Assembly: GCF_039537505.1 (NCBI RefSeq)
Contig: NZ_BAABAQ010000001.1
Span: 744,001-808,000, forward strand
Origin: Streptosporangium oxazolinicum
GTDB lineage: Bacteria > Actinomycetota > Actinomycetes > Streptosporangiales > Streptosporangiaceae
Length of the DNA: 64,000 bases
Reading direction: 5' to 3'
The notes under the pieces are model-generated. The model worked only from the letters and a program-made list of their open reading frames with translations, did no database searches and was not told where the DNA came from. This document shows, piece by piece, positions 53,292-62,845 of the stretch. Positions within the stretch are counted from its first letter, which is position 1. Every line of letters starts with the position of its first letter. The position numbers were made by a program, and so were the translations under genes.

Positions 53292-56090
53292 TCAACGGGC
53301 GGTGGGATCGGGGCTCCGGCGCCCGCGGGTCTGGAGCGACACCGTGGCCGCCTCCCGCCTGCCGTTGACTCCCAGCTTCCGGTAGATGTTCCGCGCGTGC
53401 GTCTTGACGGTGTTGACCGAAAGGACGAGATCATCCGCTATCTCCCTGAGGGTCAGCTCACTGCGCAGGTAGTGCAGCACCGCCACCTCGCGCTCGCTGA
53501 GCTCGGCGACCGGTACGCCCGGTACGCGTGAGCCGGGGCGGGGTGATCGCCCGAGGTCCGAGGCCACCTGGTCCCGCAGGTCGGTCAGGCCCATGGGGTT
53601 GGGGCACCGGGCAAGCAGCTCGTCCGCCGCCGCCAGGCGGTCGGCCGCCCGCCCGGTGTCGGCACGACCCGCGAGCGCGCGGGCGAGGAAGAGGAGAGCG
53701 AAGGCGCCCATCGTCGTGTCGGCGCCGAATCCCGGGGGCGCGTCGACCAGCTCCTCCAGCCGCGCCACGGCATCACCCCCGTCCTCCCCGCCCGCCCGCG
53801 CCACACCGCCGTCATGGCCCTCCCCACCGGCCTGGACCACTGAGCGTGACCATGGCGGGGAGACGGGTCGGGTCGTGTCATGGCCCTCCTCACCGGCCTG
53901 GACCACCCCACCGCGACGATCCTTTCCACCGGCCCGCACCACACCCGTACTCCGGCCCTCCCCGTCGGCGATGACCGCTCGGAGGATCACTCCTTCGGGT
54001 GCGACCCTCGGTCTCGGACGTGTCCGGCACTCGGTGAGGGCGATATGGACCCGACCGGCGTGGGCGACGGCCGCCGTACGATCACCGGCGAGATGCGCGG
54101 CCAGTCCGGCGATGCCGTGGACGGTCGCGCGCAGCGGCGGCGGCAGCGGTGTCGTGGTCCAGAGGGCCTCGATCTGGTCCAGCAGCCGCCCGCACTCGGC
54201 GAGCCGTCCGGCGAGCAGGAGCGTGCGGGCGACGCCGATCCGGGCCTGGGTCCGTACGAGCGGGGAGATCGGTGCCGCCGTCTTCTCCCTCCGGAGAAGG
54301 GTCAGGCCCTGGCGGAGGGCCAGGGGGAGGTCACCCCGCTCGCGGGGCAGGCAGAGCCGCCACGCGTCCTCCGGCCGGATCGGCCCGCCGTCGCCGTACC
54401 CGGGGGAGACGGCGCGGGACCACCGGTCGCGCTCGTCGAAGCGCCCGAGGGAGCACCACAGGTGAAGCCCTCGCCCGGCCAGCCCGGGGCGCTTCCCGAT
54501 CTCCTCGTCGGGAAGCGCGCTGAGCCACTGCTCCAGGGCCGTGAGCCGTCCGGCCCGGTAGTAGTCGTCGAACAGCTCCCGCAGCATCTCCGCGGCGGTC
54601 CCGTGGTCCCCCGCGAGGAGGGCGTGGTCGACGGCCTCGTCACGGCTCCCGTGGACGGTGTGCCACCGGGCGGCGCTTCGATGCGCCATGCGCGCCCGCC
54701 CGGGATCGGTGGACTCCCGCCTGTGCGCCAGTGCCTGCCGGAACAGCCGCTGGTAGCGCACCCACGTGCCGGAGGCGTCCTCGGCGACGAGGAACACCCC
54801 GTCCCCACGGAGCCGGTCGAGCAACTCCGCGGAGTCGTCCCGGCCGCGTACGGCGTCCGCGAGCGCCGCGCAGAAGCGACCGAGGACCGCGGTGTCCAGC
54901 AGGAACTCGCGAATCTCGGGGTCGAGACCGGCCCATACGTAGTCGAGGAGATAGCCGATCAGCGCTTCCCGCGCATGGACGAGCCCCTCGACGGCCCCGG
55001 CCGCCGCCTTCCCCTCAGGGACGAACCCCCCAACAGACCCGGCCACCGCCTCCCGCGCGTGGACGAACCCCCCACCAGACCCTGCCGCCACCTCCCGCGC
55101 GTGGACGAGATCACCGGCGCACGCCGTCCCCGCTCCGTCCGGCCGTGGGTGCCCCTCCCGGTCCCGTACGAAGTCCCGTACGAACCGGCTCTCCCCGTCG
55201 GTGAGCACCGCCGTCTCCCCGCTCGCCCGCAGGTGCGCCCCCGCGAGCATCAGGCCACCGGCCCATCCTTCGGTGGCCGACACCAGGGCGGTGGCCGTAC
55301 GCGCGTCGGCGACGACGCCGAAGACCTCGGCCAGCAGGTCGCGTGTCTCCCGCGGGTCGAACCGCAGGTCCGACCAGGTGATGGCCGACAGGCGGCTCGC
55401 CAGCAGCAGCCGCTCCAAGCGCAGGGGTGGTCTGACCCGGCCGGCGATCACGGTCGTGAGACCGTCGCCGCACGCCCTGATCAGCAGGTCGAGCCGGTCG
55501 TGGATCTCCGGGTCGACCACGTGCTCGTACTCGTCCAGGACGAGCACGGGCCGGTGCCTCCGCTCGAGGATGTGGTCGGCGAGGGCGGACACGTGGACGT
55601 CGCTGCCGTGGACGAGCGTCGCGGACGGGTGTGGCGGGGCCTGTTCGCCGGTCGCTCCCGCGAGGGCCCCGGCCACATGGCGCCAGAACCGCTCCGGGTC
55701 GTTGTCACGGCCGTCGACGTTGACCCATGCCACGGGCCGCGACTCCACGGCGGACCACTGCACCAGCTCGGCGGTCTTGCCGATCCCGCTCGGCCCCACC
55801 AGCAGGACGACGATCGACTCCTCCACCGCCGTACGCAGCCTGTCGCGTATCCGGGGACGCGGGAGAAGAGGGGACAGCGGCCTGGGCACGCGAAGCTTCG
55901 CGGCGACGAGACCTTCGCCGCCGCCTTCGGGAGGCGCGGACGCGGACGGAGCCGTTTCCCCACCCGGGACCGCAACCTGCTCCCCCTCGGGGGGCGCGGA
56001 CGCGGACGGAGCCGATCCCCCACCCGGAACCTCGGCCTGCTCCCCCTCGAAACACCCGGGCACGGGCCGGTCCGGCCCAGCCGTCTGCAT
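53292..56090 (-). CDS. LuxR-family ATP-dependent (LAL/MalT-like) regulator
   Basis: A 932-residue LAL regulator. Walker A is LVGPSGIGKTAEL (about residues 97-109), Walker B is PVLVLDEYEHVV, a helical/TPR middle follows, and the C-terminal LuxR HTH is at about residues 866-920 (LSEREVAVLHYLRSELTLRE, DLVLSVNTVKTHARNIYRKL). Three in-frame repeat regions interrupt it: two 20-residue units at residues 16-55, four 14-residue units (LVHAREVAAGSGGG type) at about 328-383, and Gly/Val-rich units (VVQAGGEGHD) at about 695-760. The repeats look like recent insertions in surface loops. Targets unknown. Confidence 0.88.
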   Translation of the reverse strand: MQTAGPDRPVPGCFEGEQAEVPGGGSAPSASAPPEGEQVAVPGGETAPSASAPPEGGGEGLVAAKLRVPRPLSPLLPRPRIRDRLRTAVEESIVVLLVGPSGIGKTAELVQWSAVESRPVAWVNVDGRDNDPERFWRHVAGALAGATGEQAPPHPSATLVHGSDVHVSALADHILERRHRPVLVLDEYEHVVDPEIHDRLDLLIRACGDGLTTVIAGRVRPPLRLERLLLASRLSAITWSDLRFDPRETRDLLAEVFGVVADARTATALVSATEGWAGGLMLAGAHLRASGETAVLTDGESRFVRDFVRDREGHPRPDGAGTACAGDLVHAREVAAGSGGGFVHAREAVAGSVGGFVPEGKAAAGAVEGLVHAREALIGYLLDYVWAGLDPEIREFLLDTAVLGRFCAALADAVRGRDDSAELLDRLRGDGVFLVAEDASGTWVRYQRLFRQALAHRRESTDPGRARMAHRSAARWHTVHGSRDEAVDHALLAGDHGTAAEMLRELFDDYYRAGRLTALEQWLSALPDEEIGKRPGLAGRGLHLWCSLGRFDERDRWSRAVSPGYGDGGPIRPEDAWRLCLPRERGDLPLALRQGLTLLRREKTAAPISPLVRTQARIGVARTLLLAGRLAECGRLLDQIEALWTTTPLPPPLRATVHGIAGLAAHLAGDRTAAVAHAGRVHIALTECRTRPRPRVAPEGVILRAVIADGEGRSTGVVRAGGKDRRGGVVQAGEEGHDTTRPVSPPWSRSVVQAGGEGHDGGVARAGGEDGGDAVARLEELVDAPPGFGADTTMGAFALLFLARALAGRADTGRAADRLAAADELLARCPNPMGLTDLRDQVASDLGRSPRPGSRVPGVPVAELSEREVAVLHYLRSELTLREIADDLVLSVNTVKTHARNIYRKLGVNGRREAATVSLQTRGRRSPDPTAR

Positions 56091-56135
56091 GCCCCCATGC
56101 TACGCACGCCCTCACGACAGGCCGCCGGGCGGTGG

Positions 56136-56789
56136 TCAGCCGGAGTGGAGCACCTCGTGGTCCCACGTGCCGGGAGCCTGCGTGTGCAGACGCCAGTAGA
56201 TCTCGGCGATGTCGTCGGGGTCGAAGGCCGTCCCGGGGGCGACCGCGCCGGCGACCGTCACGGTGGCGACGTGGACCCCCGAGGGCCCGTACTCCCCCGC
56301 GAGCAGGGTCGCCAGCGTGCGGATACCGGCCTTGCCCAGGGAGAGGCTCGTCACCTTGGGTTCGGGGTCGGGCATACCACCGGTGAGGATGATCGTGCCG
56401 TGTCCCGCCGCCGACATCCTCGGACCCAGGTGGGCCGCCGCGGTGACCGCGCCGACGACGTTGACCGCCAGCGTAGCCAGCAGTTCGGCGGCCGAGAGCT
56501 CTCCCGGGGCGTCCCATCGGATGTGCGCGGCGTTGTAGACGAGCACGTCGGGCACGCCGTGACGGTCCACGGCGGTGTCGAGGGCCACGCGAATGCCCGC
56601 TTCATCCGTGCTGTCGGCGACGAACCCCTCGACGGCCTTCGCGCCGTCACCCGTCAGGGCGGAGACCGTCGCGTCAACGGTGTCCTTCGTACGGGCGATC
56701 GCCACCACCGGCATGCCCGTACGCGCGAAACGGCGTGCGACCGACAGGCCGATTCCGGGTCCGGCACCGATGACGACTGCTCCTGGCAT
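56136..56789 (-). CDS. Atypical SDR-family oxidoreductase
   Basis: A 217-residue Rossmann-fold SDR. The cofactor motif is VIGAGPGIG at the N-terminus, then VADSTDEAGIRVALD and VLVYNAAHIRWD (NNAG variant). The helix that should carry YxxxK reads TSLSLGKAGIRTLA: the Lys is present, but Leu stands where the catalytic Tyr is expected. It may bind NAD(P) without normal dehydrogenase activity, or use another residue. It is one of two SDRs in the window. Substrate unknown. Confidence 0.8.
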   Translation of the reverse strand: MPGAVVIGAGPGIGLSVARRFARTGMPVVAIARTKDTVDATVSALTGDGAKAVEGFVADSTDEAGIRVALDTAVDRHGVPDVLVYNAAHIRWDAPGELSAAELLATLAVNVVGAVTAAAHLGPRMSAAGHGTIILTGGMPDPEPKVTSLSLGKAGIRTLATLLAGEYGPSGVHVATVTVAGAVAPGTAFDPDDIAEIYWRLHTQAPGTWDHEVLHSG

Positions 56790-56826
56790 GGTTTCGCATC
56801 CTTTGGGAGTGGTTCTTCGAACGGGA

Positions 56827-57099
56827 TCAGCCGCGCGGGCCGTACGCGTACAACAGCTGAACCGTGTCGTTCGCGAGGTCGGAGGACGACCGGCGAACGA
56901 CGACGCCCCGGCGCGGCGGTCCGGTGTCCGCGAGGAGGATCCGCACGGCTCGTACCCATTCAGCCGTGTCGAACGGGATGGGTGCCAGGACGGTCACGGA
57001 GGATCGGGGGGATCGGAGGGGGTGATCGGCCCCTCGCCCGGGGGTGAGTCGCGAGGAGGGCCGACCGGCCCGCTCACCGGGTTCTCCCCGAACACTCAT
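56827..57099 (-). CDS. Possible small hypothetical protein
   Basis: A 90-codon frame from ATG 57099, or 56 codons from GTG 56997. The last 56 residues (LAPIPFDTAEWVRAVRILLA, then GVVVRRSSSDLANDTVQLLY) look like a small folded protein. It lies 37 bp before the SDR on the same strand. There is no good ribosome site, so it is only a possibility. Confidence 0.3.
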   Translation of the reverse strand: MSVRGEPGERAGRPSSRLTPGRGADHPLRSPRSSVTVLAPIPFDTAEWVRAVRILLADTGPPRRGVVVRRSSSDLANDTVQLLYAYGPRG

Positions 57100-57240
57100 G
57101 AACGGCTCGTTACCGGGCAAAGGGCTGTGATGGCGTGTCCGGCCTGGCCGGTCGTTGACAATCGGCCGGGTGGTTGGCGACGGTGAACTACCGCGAACGG
57201 TGAAGCACCGCGAACAGGCCGTGACAGGAGGGACGAGAGC

Positions 57241-59481
57241 TTGGGCGAGGTCGGGCGGGAGGCCACGGCACCCACACCCGGGCAGGTCAGAGCCCTCTTC
57301 CCGAGGGCGGCTCGCCTCCTGTCCCACGCGCGCACGCTGCTCGCCGACGACACGCGGGCCCGCGCCGACGCCCAGCGGGCGCTCTCCTCCATGCGTACGC
57401 GCCTGGCGCGCGAGGAACTGGGGGCGATTCCCCTGGCGCGCCTGAAGGACGTCACCGTGGGACGGCTGCGCCTCAGGGCCCTCGAAGAGGCCGGCCACCA
57501 GACGATCTTGGACATCCTGGACACCACGCCGTACGCGCTCCAGCTTCTCCCCGGCGTCGGAGCGTGGAACGCGAGACAGGCACACGCCGCCGCCGAGCAG
57601 ATCGCCAAGGCGGTGGAGGAGACGGTGGCGCTGCGGATCGACGTCGACCGGCAGGACGACGAGACCACGGCCCTGCTGATCGCGCTGAACCGGCTGGTGA
57701 ACGCCGGTCCCGACCTGCCGCGCGCGGGCGCCGCCGCGCGGAGGATCGAGAAGAGGCTGGCCTCGCTCCTGCCCGCCGCGCAACCGGCTCGCGGATGGTT
57801 GCGGATGCTCCTCGCGGGCCGGGGAGGCCGTCTCCGCGCGCAGGAGGCCGTCGCGCGGATCGAGGACGTGATCGCGGAGGCGAACGCGTCCGACACGGCA
57901 CTGCTCTTCAGCCAGGCCTCCGTGGACCTGCTGCGCCCGCCGGTGTCCGGCATCGAGGCGTGGGTCGACTTCGAACTCCGCGCGTCCGAGTACTACAACC
58001 TGCTCGCCGAGCTCGCGGCCACGGAACCCGACCGTGTCGCCTCCGAGGGTTTCCTGCCCGACGACATCTCCGCGCGGGTCAAGGCCCAGGACCTCGACGA
58101 CACCCACCGCAGGGTCTCCCTGCGCGGCTACCAGTCGTTCGGCGCCCGCTTCGCCCTCGCCCAGCGCCGGGTGATCCTGGGGGACGAGATGGGCCTGGGC
58201 AAGACCGTCGAGGCCATCGCCGCCCTGGCGCACCTCAGGGCGCGGGGCGAGAGCCACTTCCTGGTGGCCTGCCCGGCCAGCGTTCTGATCAACTGGGTAC
58301 GCGAGGTCGAGACCCGCAGCACGCTCAAGGCCTACTCCCTGCGCGGCACCGACCGGGCCGCGGCCCTGGCGGAGTGGGTCCGCACCGGCGGCGTCGCCGT
58401 GACCACCATCGACACCCTGCACCGGCTGGAGATCCCCGGTGACGTGGCGCTCGGGATGCTCGTGGTCGACGAGGCGCACTACGTGAAGAACCCCGCCGCC
58501 CGGCGGTCGCAGGCCGTCGCCCGGTGGTGCGGCCGTACCGACCGGGTGCTGTTCATGACCGGCACCCCGATGGAGAACCGCGTCGAGGAATTCCGCAACC
58601 TGATCGGTTACCTCAGGCCGGACCTGGTCCCCGGCCTCCGGAACGGCGACGCGGCGGCGGGAGCCACAGGAGCCGCGGGGGCGCAGTCCTTCCGCAGGGC
58701 CGTGGCACCGGTGTACCTGCGCCGCAACCAGGAGGACGTGCTCACCGAACTGCCCGACCTCGTCCACGTGGACGAGTGGGAGGAGTTCAGCCCCGCGGAT
58801 CTCACCGCCTACCGCAAGGCCGTGTCCGGCGGGAACTTCATGGCGATGCGCCGCGCCGCCTACGCCGTGCCGGAGACGTCGGCCAAACTCCAGCGGCTGC
58901 TGGAACTCGTCGACGAGGCGGCGGGCAACGATCTCAAGGTCGTGGTCTTCTCCTACTTCCGCGACGTCATGACCGTCGTGCACGAAGCCCTCGGCGGCCC
59001 CGGCAGCCCGGAGTCCGCCGGTGACCCCGGCGGCCGGGTCCACGGGCCGATCTCGGGCGACCTCGGCGCCGCCCGCCGCCAGCAGGTCATCGACGAGTTC
59101 ACGGCCGCCCCCGGCCACGCCGTCCTGCTCAGCCAGATCCAGGCCGGTGGGATCGGCGTCAACCTTCAGGCCGCCTCCGTAGTGATCATCTGCGAGCCCC
59201 AGGTCAAGCCGACCATGGAGAGCCAGGCCGTGGCCCGTGCCCACCGCATGGGACAGGTCCGCAAGGTCCAGGTGCACCGCATCCTGACGGCCGACAGCGT
59301 CGACCAGCGCATGCTCGACATCCTCCGCGGCAAGGCCGGGCTCTTCGACACCTACGCCCGCCGCAGCGACCTGGCCGAGTCCACCCCCGACGCGATCGAC
59401 ATCTCCGAGCAGGCCCTGGCCCGCCAGATCGTCGAGGAGGAACAGCGGCGCCTCGCGACGTCACGGCCGCCGAGCGCCTGA
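57241..59481 (+). CDS. SNF2-family DNA/RNA helicase
   Basis: A 746-residue SF2 helicase/translocase of the SNF2 group. A helix-hairpin-helix-like region is near residues 95-115 (LLPGVGAWNARQAH). Motif Q is VSLRGYQSFGARFALAQ, Walker A is GDEMGLGKT (314-322), the DEAH box is VVDEAHYVKN, motif III is FMTGTPMENR, and motif VI is QAVARAHRMGQ. The start is TTG 57241, with GGAGGG eight bases upstream. Such stand-alone SNF2 proteins may remodel nucleoprotein or act in repair; no partner nuclease or methylase is nearby, so it is not an obvious defence system. Confidence 0.9.
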   Translation: MGEVGREATAPTPGQVRALFPRAARLLSHARTLLADDTRARADAQRALSSMRTRLAREELGAIPLARLKDVTVGRLRLRALEEAGHQTILDILDTTPYALQLLPGVGAWNARQAHAAAEQIAKAVEETVALRIDVDRQDDETTALLIALNRLVNAGPDLPRAGAAARRIEKRLASLLPAAQPARGWLRMLLAGRGGRLRAQEAVARIEDVIAEANASDTALLFSQASVDLLRPPVSGIEAWVDFELRASEYYNLLAELAATEPDRVASEGFLPDDISARVKAQDLDDTHRRVSLRGYQSFGARFALAQRRVILGDEMGLGKTVEAIAALAHLRARGESHFLVACPASVLINWVREVETRSTLKAYSLRGTDRAAALAEWVRTGGVAVTTIDTLHRLEIPGDVALGMLVVDEAHYVKNPAARRSQAVARWCGRTDRVLFMTGTPMENRVEEFRNLIGYLRPDLVPGLRNGDAAAGATGAAGAQSFRRAVAPVYLRRNQEDVLTELPDLVHVDEWEEFSPADLTAYRKAVSGGNFMAMRRAAYAVPETSAKLQRLLELVDEAAGNDLKVVVFSYFRDVMTVVHEALGGPGSPESAGDPGGRVHGPISGDLGAARRQQVIDEFTAAPGHAVLLSQIQAGGIGVNLQAASVVIICEPQVKPTMESQAVARAHRMGQVRKVQVHRILTADSVDQRMLDILRGKAGLFDTYARRSDLAESTPDAIDISEQALARQIVEEEQRRLATSRPPSA

Positions 59482-59584
59482 GACGGCCGATCGCCGCGGC
59501 GTCGCGCTCCCGGTCTTGCACCCTTAAGGCCGTGACGAGGCGGGTGCCGCCCGACCAGGCGAACGCGCGGAAGGTCGAACCGGC

Positions 59585-60406
59585 TCAGGAGGTGATGAAG
59601 GCCAGCAGGTCGGCGTTGAACTCGTCCTTGTAGGCGCCGACCAGGCCGTGCGGCCTGCCCGGGTAGACCTTCAGGGTGGCGTCCTTGACCAGCTCCGCCG
59701 ACTTCAGGGCGGCGTCGGCGATGGGCACGATCTGGTCGTCGTCGCCGTGCGCGATGAGGGTCGGGATGTCGAAGCGCCGGAGGTCCTCGGTGAAGTCGGT
59801 CTCGGAGAAGGCTTTGACGCAGTCGAACGCGCCCTTGAGGCCCACCTGCATGCTCCACAGCCAGAAGGCGTTCCTCGCCCCCTCCGACACCTCCGCGCCG
59901 GGACGGTTGAAGCCGTAGAAGGGGAGGCTGAGGTCCTTGTAGAACTGCGAGCGGTCGCCCTTGACCCCCGCGCGGATGCCGTCGAACACCTCGATCGGCA
60001 GGCCCTCGGGATTGGCGTCGGTCTTCAGCATGAGCGGCGGGACCGCGCCGAGCAGAACGGCCTTGGCGACGCGGGAGGTGCCGTGCCGGCCGATGTAGCG
60101 GGTCACCTCGCCACCGCCGGTGGAGTGGCCGACCAGGATCGCCTCGCGCAGGTCGAGGGTCTCGATCAGCTGGGCCAGGTCGTCGGCGTAGGTGTCCATG
60201 TCGTTGCCGTTCCAGGGCTGGCTGGAACGGCCGTGCCCTCGGCGGTCGTGCGCGACGGCCCGGAAGCCGTTGTCCGCGACCAGTGTCATCTGGTCGTCCC
60301 AGGCGTCGGCGTTGAGCGGCCAGCCGTGGCTGAAGACGACCGGCTGCCCGCTGCCCCAATCCTTGTAGAAGATCTCAGTACCGTCGGCGGTGGTGATGAA
60401 GGCCAT
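59585..60406 (-). CDS. Alpha/beta hydrolase (cofactor-free haloperoxidase-like)
   Basis: A 273-residue alpha/beta hydrolase closely resembling the bacterial non-haem chloroperoxidase/esterase group. It has FSHGWPLNADAWDDQM as oxyanion-hole region, nucleophile S95 in LVGHSTGGGE, the acid among D222-D224 in LIAHGDDDQIVP, and H253 in PGRPHGL. Such proteins are esterases with perhydrolase side activity. ATG 60406 follows GGGGAAC; the longer frame lacks support. Confidence 0.92.
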   Translation of the reverse strand: MAFITTADGTEIFYKDWGSGQPVVFSHGWPLNADAWDDQMTLVADNGFRAVAHDRRGHGRSSQPWNGNDMDTYADDLAQLIETLDLREAILVGHSTGGGEVTRYIGRHGTSRVAKAVLLGAVPPLMLKTDANPEGLPIEVFDGIRAGVKGDRSQFYKDLSLPFYGFNRPGAEVSEGARNAFWLWSMQVGLKGAFDCVKAFSETDFTEDLRRFDIPTLIAHGDDDQIVPIADAALKSAELVKDATLKVYPGRPHGLVGAYKDEFNADLLAFITS

Positions 60407-60603
60407 GATCAGTTCCCCGAGGTGTCGTGCGGACTGGACATACCCGAAGTTAGGCCAGCGGGCGGCGCCCGCCACCGGTCAGACGACCGCATCCTTCGAA
60501 CTTCATCCTACATTTACCGAATCATGACTTTATAGGGTGATTTGTTCATGTCTGAGGTTTTCGGTCGAAGGTGACATCTGGTACCGGGGAGCGGCCCGGT
60601 CGC

Positions 60604-61188
60604 CTACCGCTGGTCGCGCAGGGATTCCAGCATGCGCGACAGCGCCTCGGTGACGGCGGGGAGGTCGTCGGGGTCCGTCGAGCGGGCCAGCCACAGGGCC
60701 GCCTCGTTCATCGCGCCGGACAGGAGGCGGGCCAGCGGCTCCACGGGCTGGCGGGCGACGACCCCCGCCTCGATCAGCGTGCCGAGCGCCTCGGTGAGGT
60801 GCCGCGCCGAGGACGCCTCGTCCATGGCACGCCACTCGTTCCAGCCGAGCACCGCGGGGCCGTCGACGAGCATGATCCGCTGCACCTCGGGATCGCGGCT
60901 CACCGCGAGGAAGGCCCGGCATCCCGCGACCAGTTGCTCCCACGGGTCGTCGTACGTGTCCGCCGCAGCGGCGACCCGCTCGCCGACCTCCTGCTGCACC
61001 TGCTCGACGACCACGTGGAAGAGGGCGGCCTTGCTCTCGAAGTGGTGGTAGAGCGCGCCCTTCGTGACGGCCGCGGCCCCGACGATCTGCGCCAGGCTCA
61101 CCGCGGCGTACCCGTGCCGCGCGAACAGTGTCCTGGCCTCGGTCACCAGCGCCCGCCTGGTCTCCAGCCGTTGCCGTGCCCGGTCCAC
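60604..61188 (-). CDS. TetR/AcrR-family transcriptional regulator
   Basis: A 194-residue TetR regulator. The HTH is LVTEARTLFARHGYAAVSLA, QIVGAAAVTKGALYHHFESK. The C-terminal domain is helical with a typical ligand pocket. GGAGG precedes the GTG start. It is divergent from a VOC gene across an 80-bp gap holding a 23-bp perfect palindrome and a related half-match, so it likely represses both genes. Confidence 0.93.
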   Translation of the reverse strand: MDRARQRLETRRALVTEARTLFARHGYAAVSLAQIVGAAAVTKGALYHHFESKAALFHVVVEQVQQEVGERVAAAADTYDDPWEQLVAGCRAFLAVSRDPEVQRIMLVDGPAVLGWNEWRAMDEASSARHLTEALGTLIEAGVVARQPVEPLARLLSGAMNEAALWLARSTDPDDLPAVTEALSRMLESLRDQR

Positions 61189-61208
61189 CGTGGCCTCCCT
61201 TGTTCGCG

Positions 61209-61249
61209 TACCGATGGTATGTTAGCTTCACATACCGACGGTATGTGAA
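61209..61249. promoter_or_regulatory. TetR operators in the tetR/VOC gap
   Basis: A perfect palindrome of 11-bp arms spans 61227-61249, centred on ATACCGACGGTAT. A second site, TACCGATGGTA (61209-61219), repeats the core with one mismatch in its dyad. They lie between the divergent starts at 61188 and 61269. Confidence 0.8.
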
Positions 61250-61268
61250 TTCGCCGAAGGGAGAGAGC

Positions 61269-61685
61269 ATGACCCTCACGAGCTTCTACCCGGTCGTCTG
61301 CACCGATCGGATCGCCGAGTCCCACGACTTCTACCGGCGGTTCTTCGGCTTCGAGACGACGTTCGAGGCGGACTGGTACGTGAGCCTGCGACGGCCGGAG
61401 CCGCCGCACTACGAGCTGGCGCTCGTCGACAGCGACCATCCGACGGTCCCGGAGAAATACCGGTCGGCGGTACGGGGGCTGATCCTCAACTTCGAGGTGG
61501 CCGACGTCGACGCCGAGCACGACAGGCTCGTAGGGCGAGCGGGACTCCCGGTGGAGCTGACGCTGCGCACCGAGGAGTTCGGGCAGCGGCACTTCATCGT
61601 GGCCGCGCCCGACGGTGTGCTCATCGACGTGATCACCCCGACCGAGCCGTCCACCGCCTACGCGGAGCAGTACGCGACCCCCTGA
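61269..61685 (+). CDS. VOC (glyoxalase-like) family protein
   Basis: A 138-residue VOC-superfamily protein: SFYPVVCTDRIAESHDFYRR, FFGFETTFEADWYVSLRRPE, and a second half with GLPVELTLRTEEFGQRHFIV and APDGVLIDVI. The usual first His ligand is replaced (YPVVCTD), so it may be a metal-independent antibiotic-binding or resistance-type member; this is not certain. AAGGGAGA precedes ATG 61269. It is divergent from and likely controlled by the TetR protein. Confidence 0.85.
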   Translation: MTLTSFYPVVCTDRIAESHDFYRRFFGFETTFEADWYVSLRRPEPPHYELALVDSDHPTVPEKYRSAVRGLILNFEVADVDAEHDRLVGRAGLPVELTLRTEEFGQRHFIVAAPDGVLIDVITPTEPSTAYAEQYATP

Positions 61686-61705
61686 CCCGCACCACCGGAC
61701 GGGTC

Positions 61706-62845
61706 CTAGGATCCGCCCGGCGCGGCCTCCCTCCGGGAGGACCTGGCCAACCGCCTGCCGAGACGTTGAACGGGGGCCTCGAGCAGGCGGTGGGTCAGGT
61801 AGCAGAGCGGCACCAGGGTGAGGAAGAACAGCGGAAGGTTCGGGCTCACCCTCAGCAGGAGCGGGTGCAGCAGATAGAGGGAGAAACTGATCACCCCGAG
61901 GTGGGCGAGCCACCGGGGAAACGACCTGCGCCGCGCCGCGAACCCGGCCGCGAAGAAGGCGGCGGCCAGCAGGATCGCCGGGGCCCAGCCGGGATCGTCC
62001 TTGGCGAGGACCCCACAGGCCAGGACCGTCAGCACGGCGGTGACGGCGGTACGCCACCGGATGGTCCCCCGCTCGGCGCGGTACACGGCCGTACCGGCGA
62101 ACATCACGGCCAGGATGATCAACCCCTGCCACGCGCCGATCCGGCTGCCCAGGATCACCAGCACGAGGCCGAGGATGCCACCCGCCACCGCGGCGACCGT
62201 ACGCGTCCCGCCCCCCGCCCGCGCCGACACCACGACGACCGCGACCACCGCGACCCCGAGAAGCGCCGCGACCAGGTCGGCGCGCCCGCCGATGACCGGG
62301 CCCGGCAGCAGGAGGCCCAGCAGGACGGCCGACAGCGCCAGGACGATCGCGGCCTCGGCCGACCGGTGCGCCCGTCCCGTGGCGAACAGCCCGACCGCCA
62401 GCAGGTAGAACGCCATCTCGTACGAGAGCGTCCACATCACGTCGATGACGGCGGGCACGCCGAGCAACTCCTGCAGCATCGTCACGTTCCCGAGGACGAC
62501 CAGGGGAAGGGGGCGCGTGCTCAGGCCCGGGTGGAGGACGAGCACCCCGGCGTACGCGAGAAGGAGGGCCAGGCCGAGCGCGGCGAGCAGCAGGGGGAGC
62601 AGGCGGAAGGCCCGGCCGATCCAGAAGGCCCGCAGGTCACCGCGCCGTTCCAGGGAGGCGGGGATGATGTAGCCGCTGACCAGGAAGAACACGAAGACGC
62701 CCCAGGTGCCGACGTCGATCCTGCGGTCCACCTCGGCCCAGACGCCCGGGATGAAGGTCCAGCCGGAGTGGTGCAGCGCGACGGCCAGCGCGGCCGGTCC
62801 ACGCAGGGCGTCCAGCCAGGCCAGCCGCGAGGGGATCGGGGCCAT
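61706..62845 (-). CDS. Acyltransferase family 3 membrane protein
   Basis: A 379-residue multipass acyltransferase 3 protein. RLAWLDALRGPAALAVALHH contains the conserved Arg-x10-His helix, followed by GVFVFFLVSGYIIPASLERR. About ten more hydrophobic segments follow and a basic C-terminus. These enzymes move acyl groups onto exported sugars or lipids (OafA/NodX-like). It is the second such gene in the window and differs from the one at 12455. No acceptor pathway is adjacent. Confidence 0.88.
   Translation of the reverse strand: MAPIPSRLAWLDALRGPAALAVALHHSGWTFIPGVWAEVDRRIDVGTWGVFVFFLVSGYIIPASLERRGDLRAFWIGRAFRLLPLLLAALGLALLLAYAGVLVLHPGLSTRPLPLVVLGNVTMLQELLGVPAVIDVMWTLSYEMAFYLLAVGLFATGRAHRSAEAAIVLALSAVLLGLLLPGPVIGGRADLVAALLGVAVVAVVVVSARAGGGTRTVAAVAGGILGLVLVILGSRIGAWQGLIILAVMFAGTAVYRAERGTIRWRTAVTAVLTVLACGVLAKDDPGWAPAILLAAAFFAAGFAARRRSFPRWLAHLGVISFSLYLLHPLLLRVSPNLPLFFLTLVPLCYLTHRLLEAPVQRLGRRLARSSRREAAPGGS

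Noticed and set aside
53880..57047. 1055-codon plus-strand frame across the LAL and SDR genes
   Set aside because: Shadow of the minus-strand genes; the real ones have intact motifs.
57241..59481. SNF2 helicase as the core of a phage-defence system
   Set aside because: No nuclease, methylase, PLD or other partner gene lies in the same operon; neighbours are an SDR and an alpha/beta hydrolase on the opposite strand.
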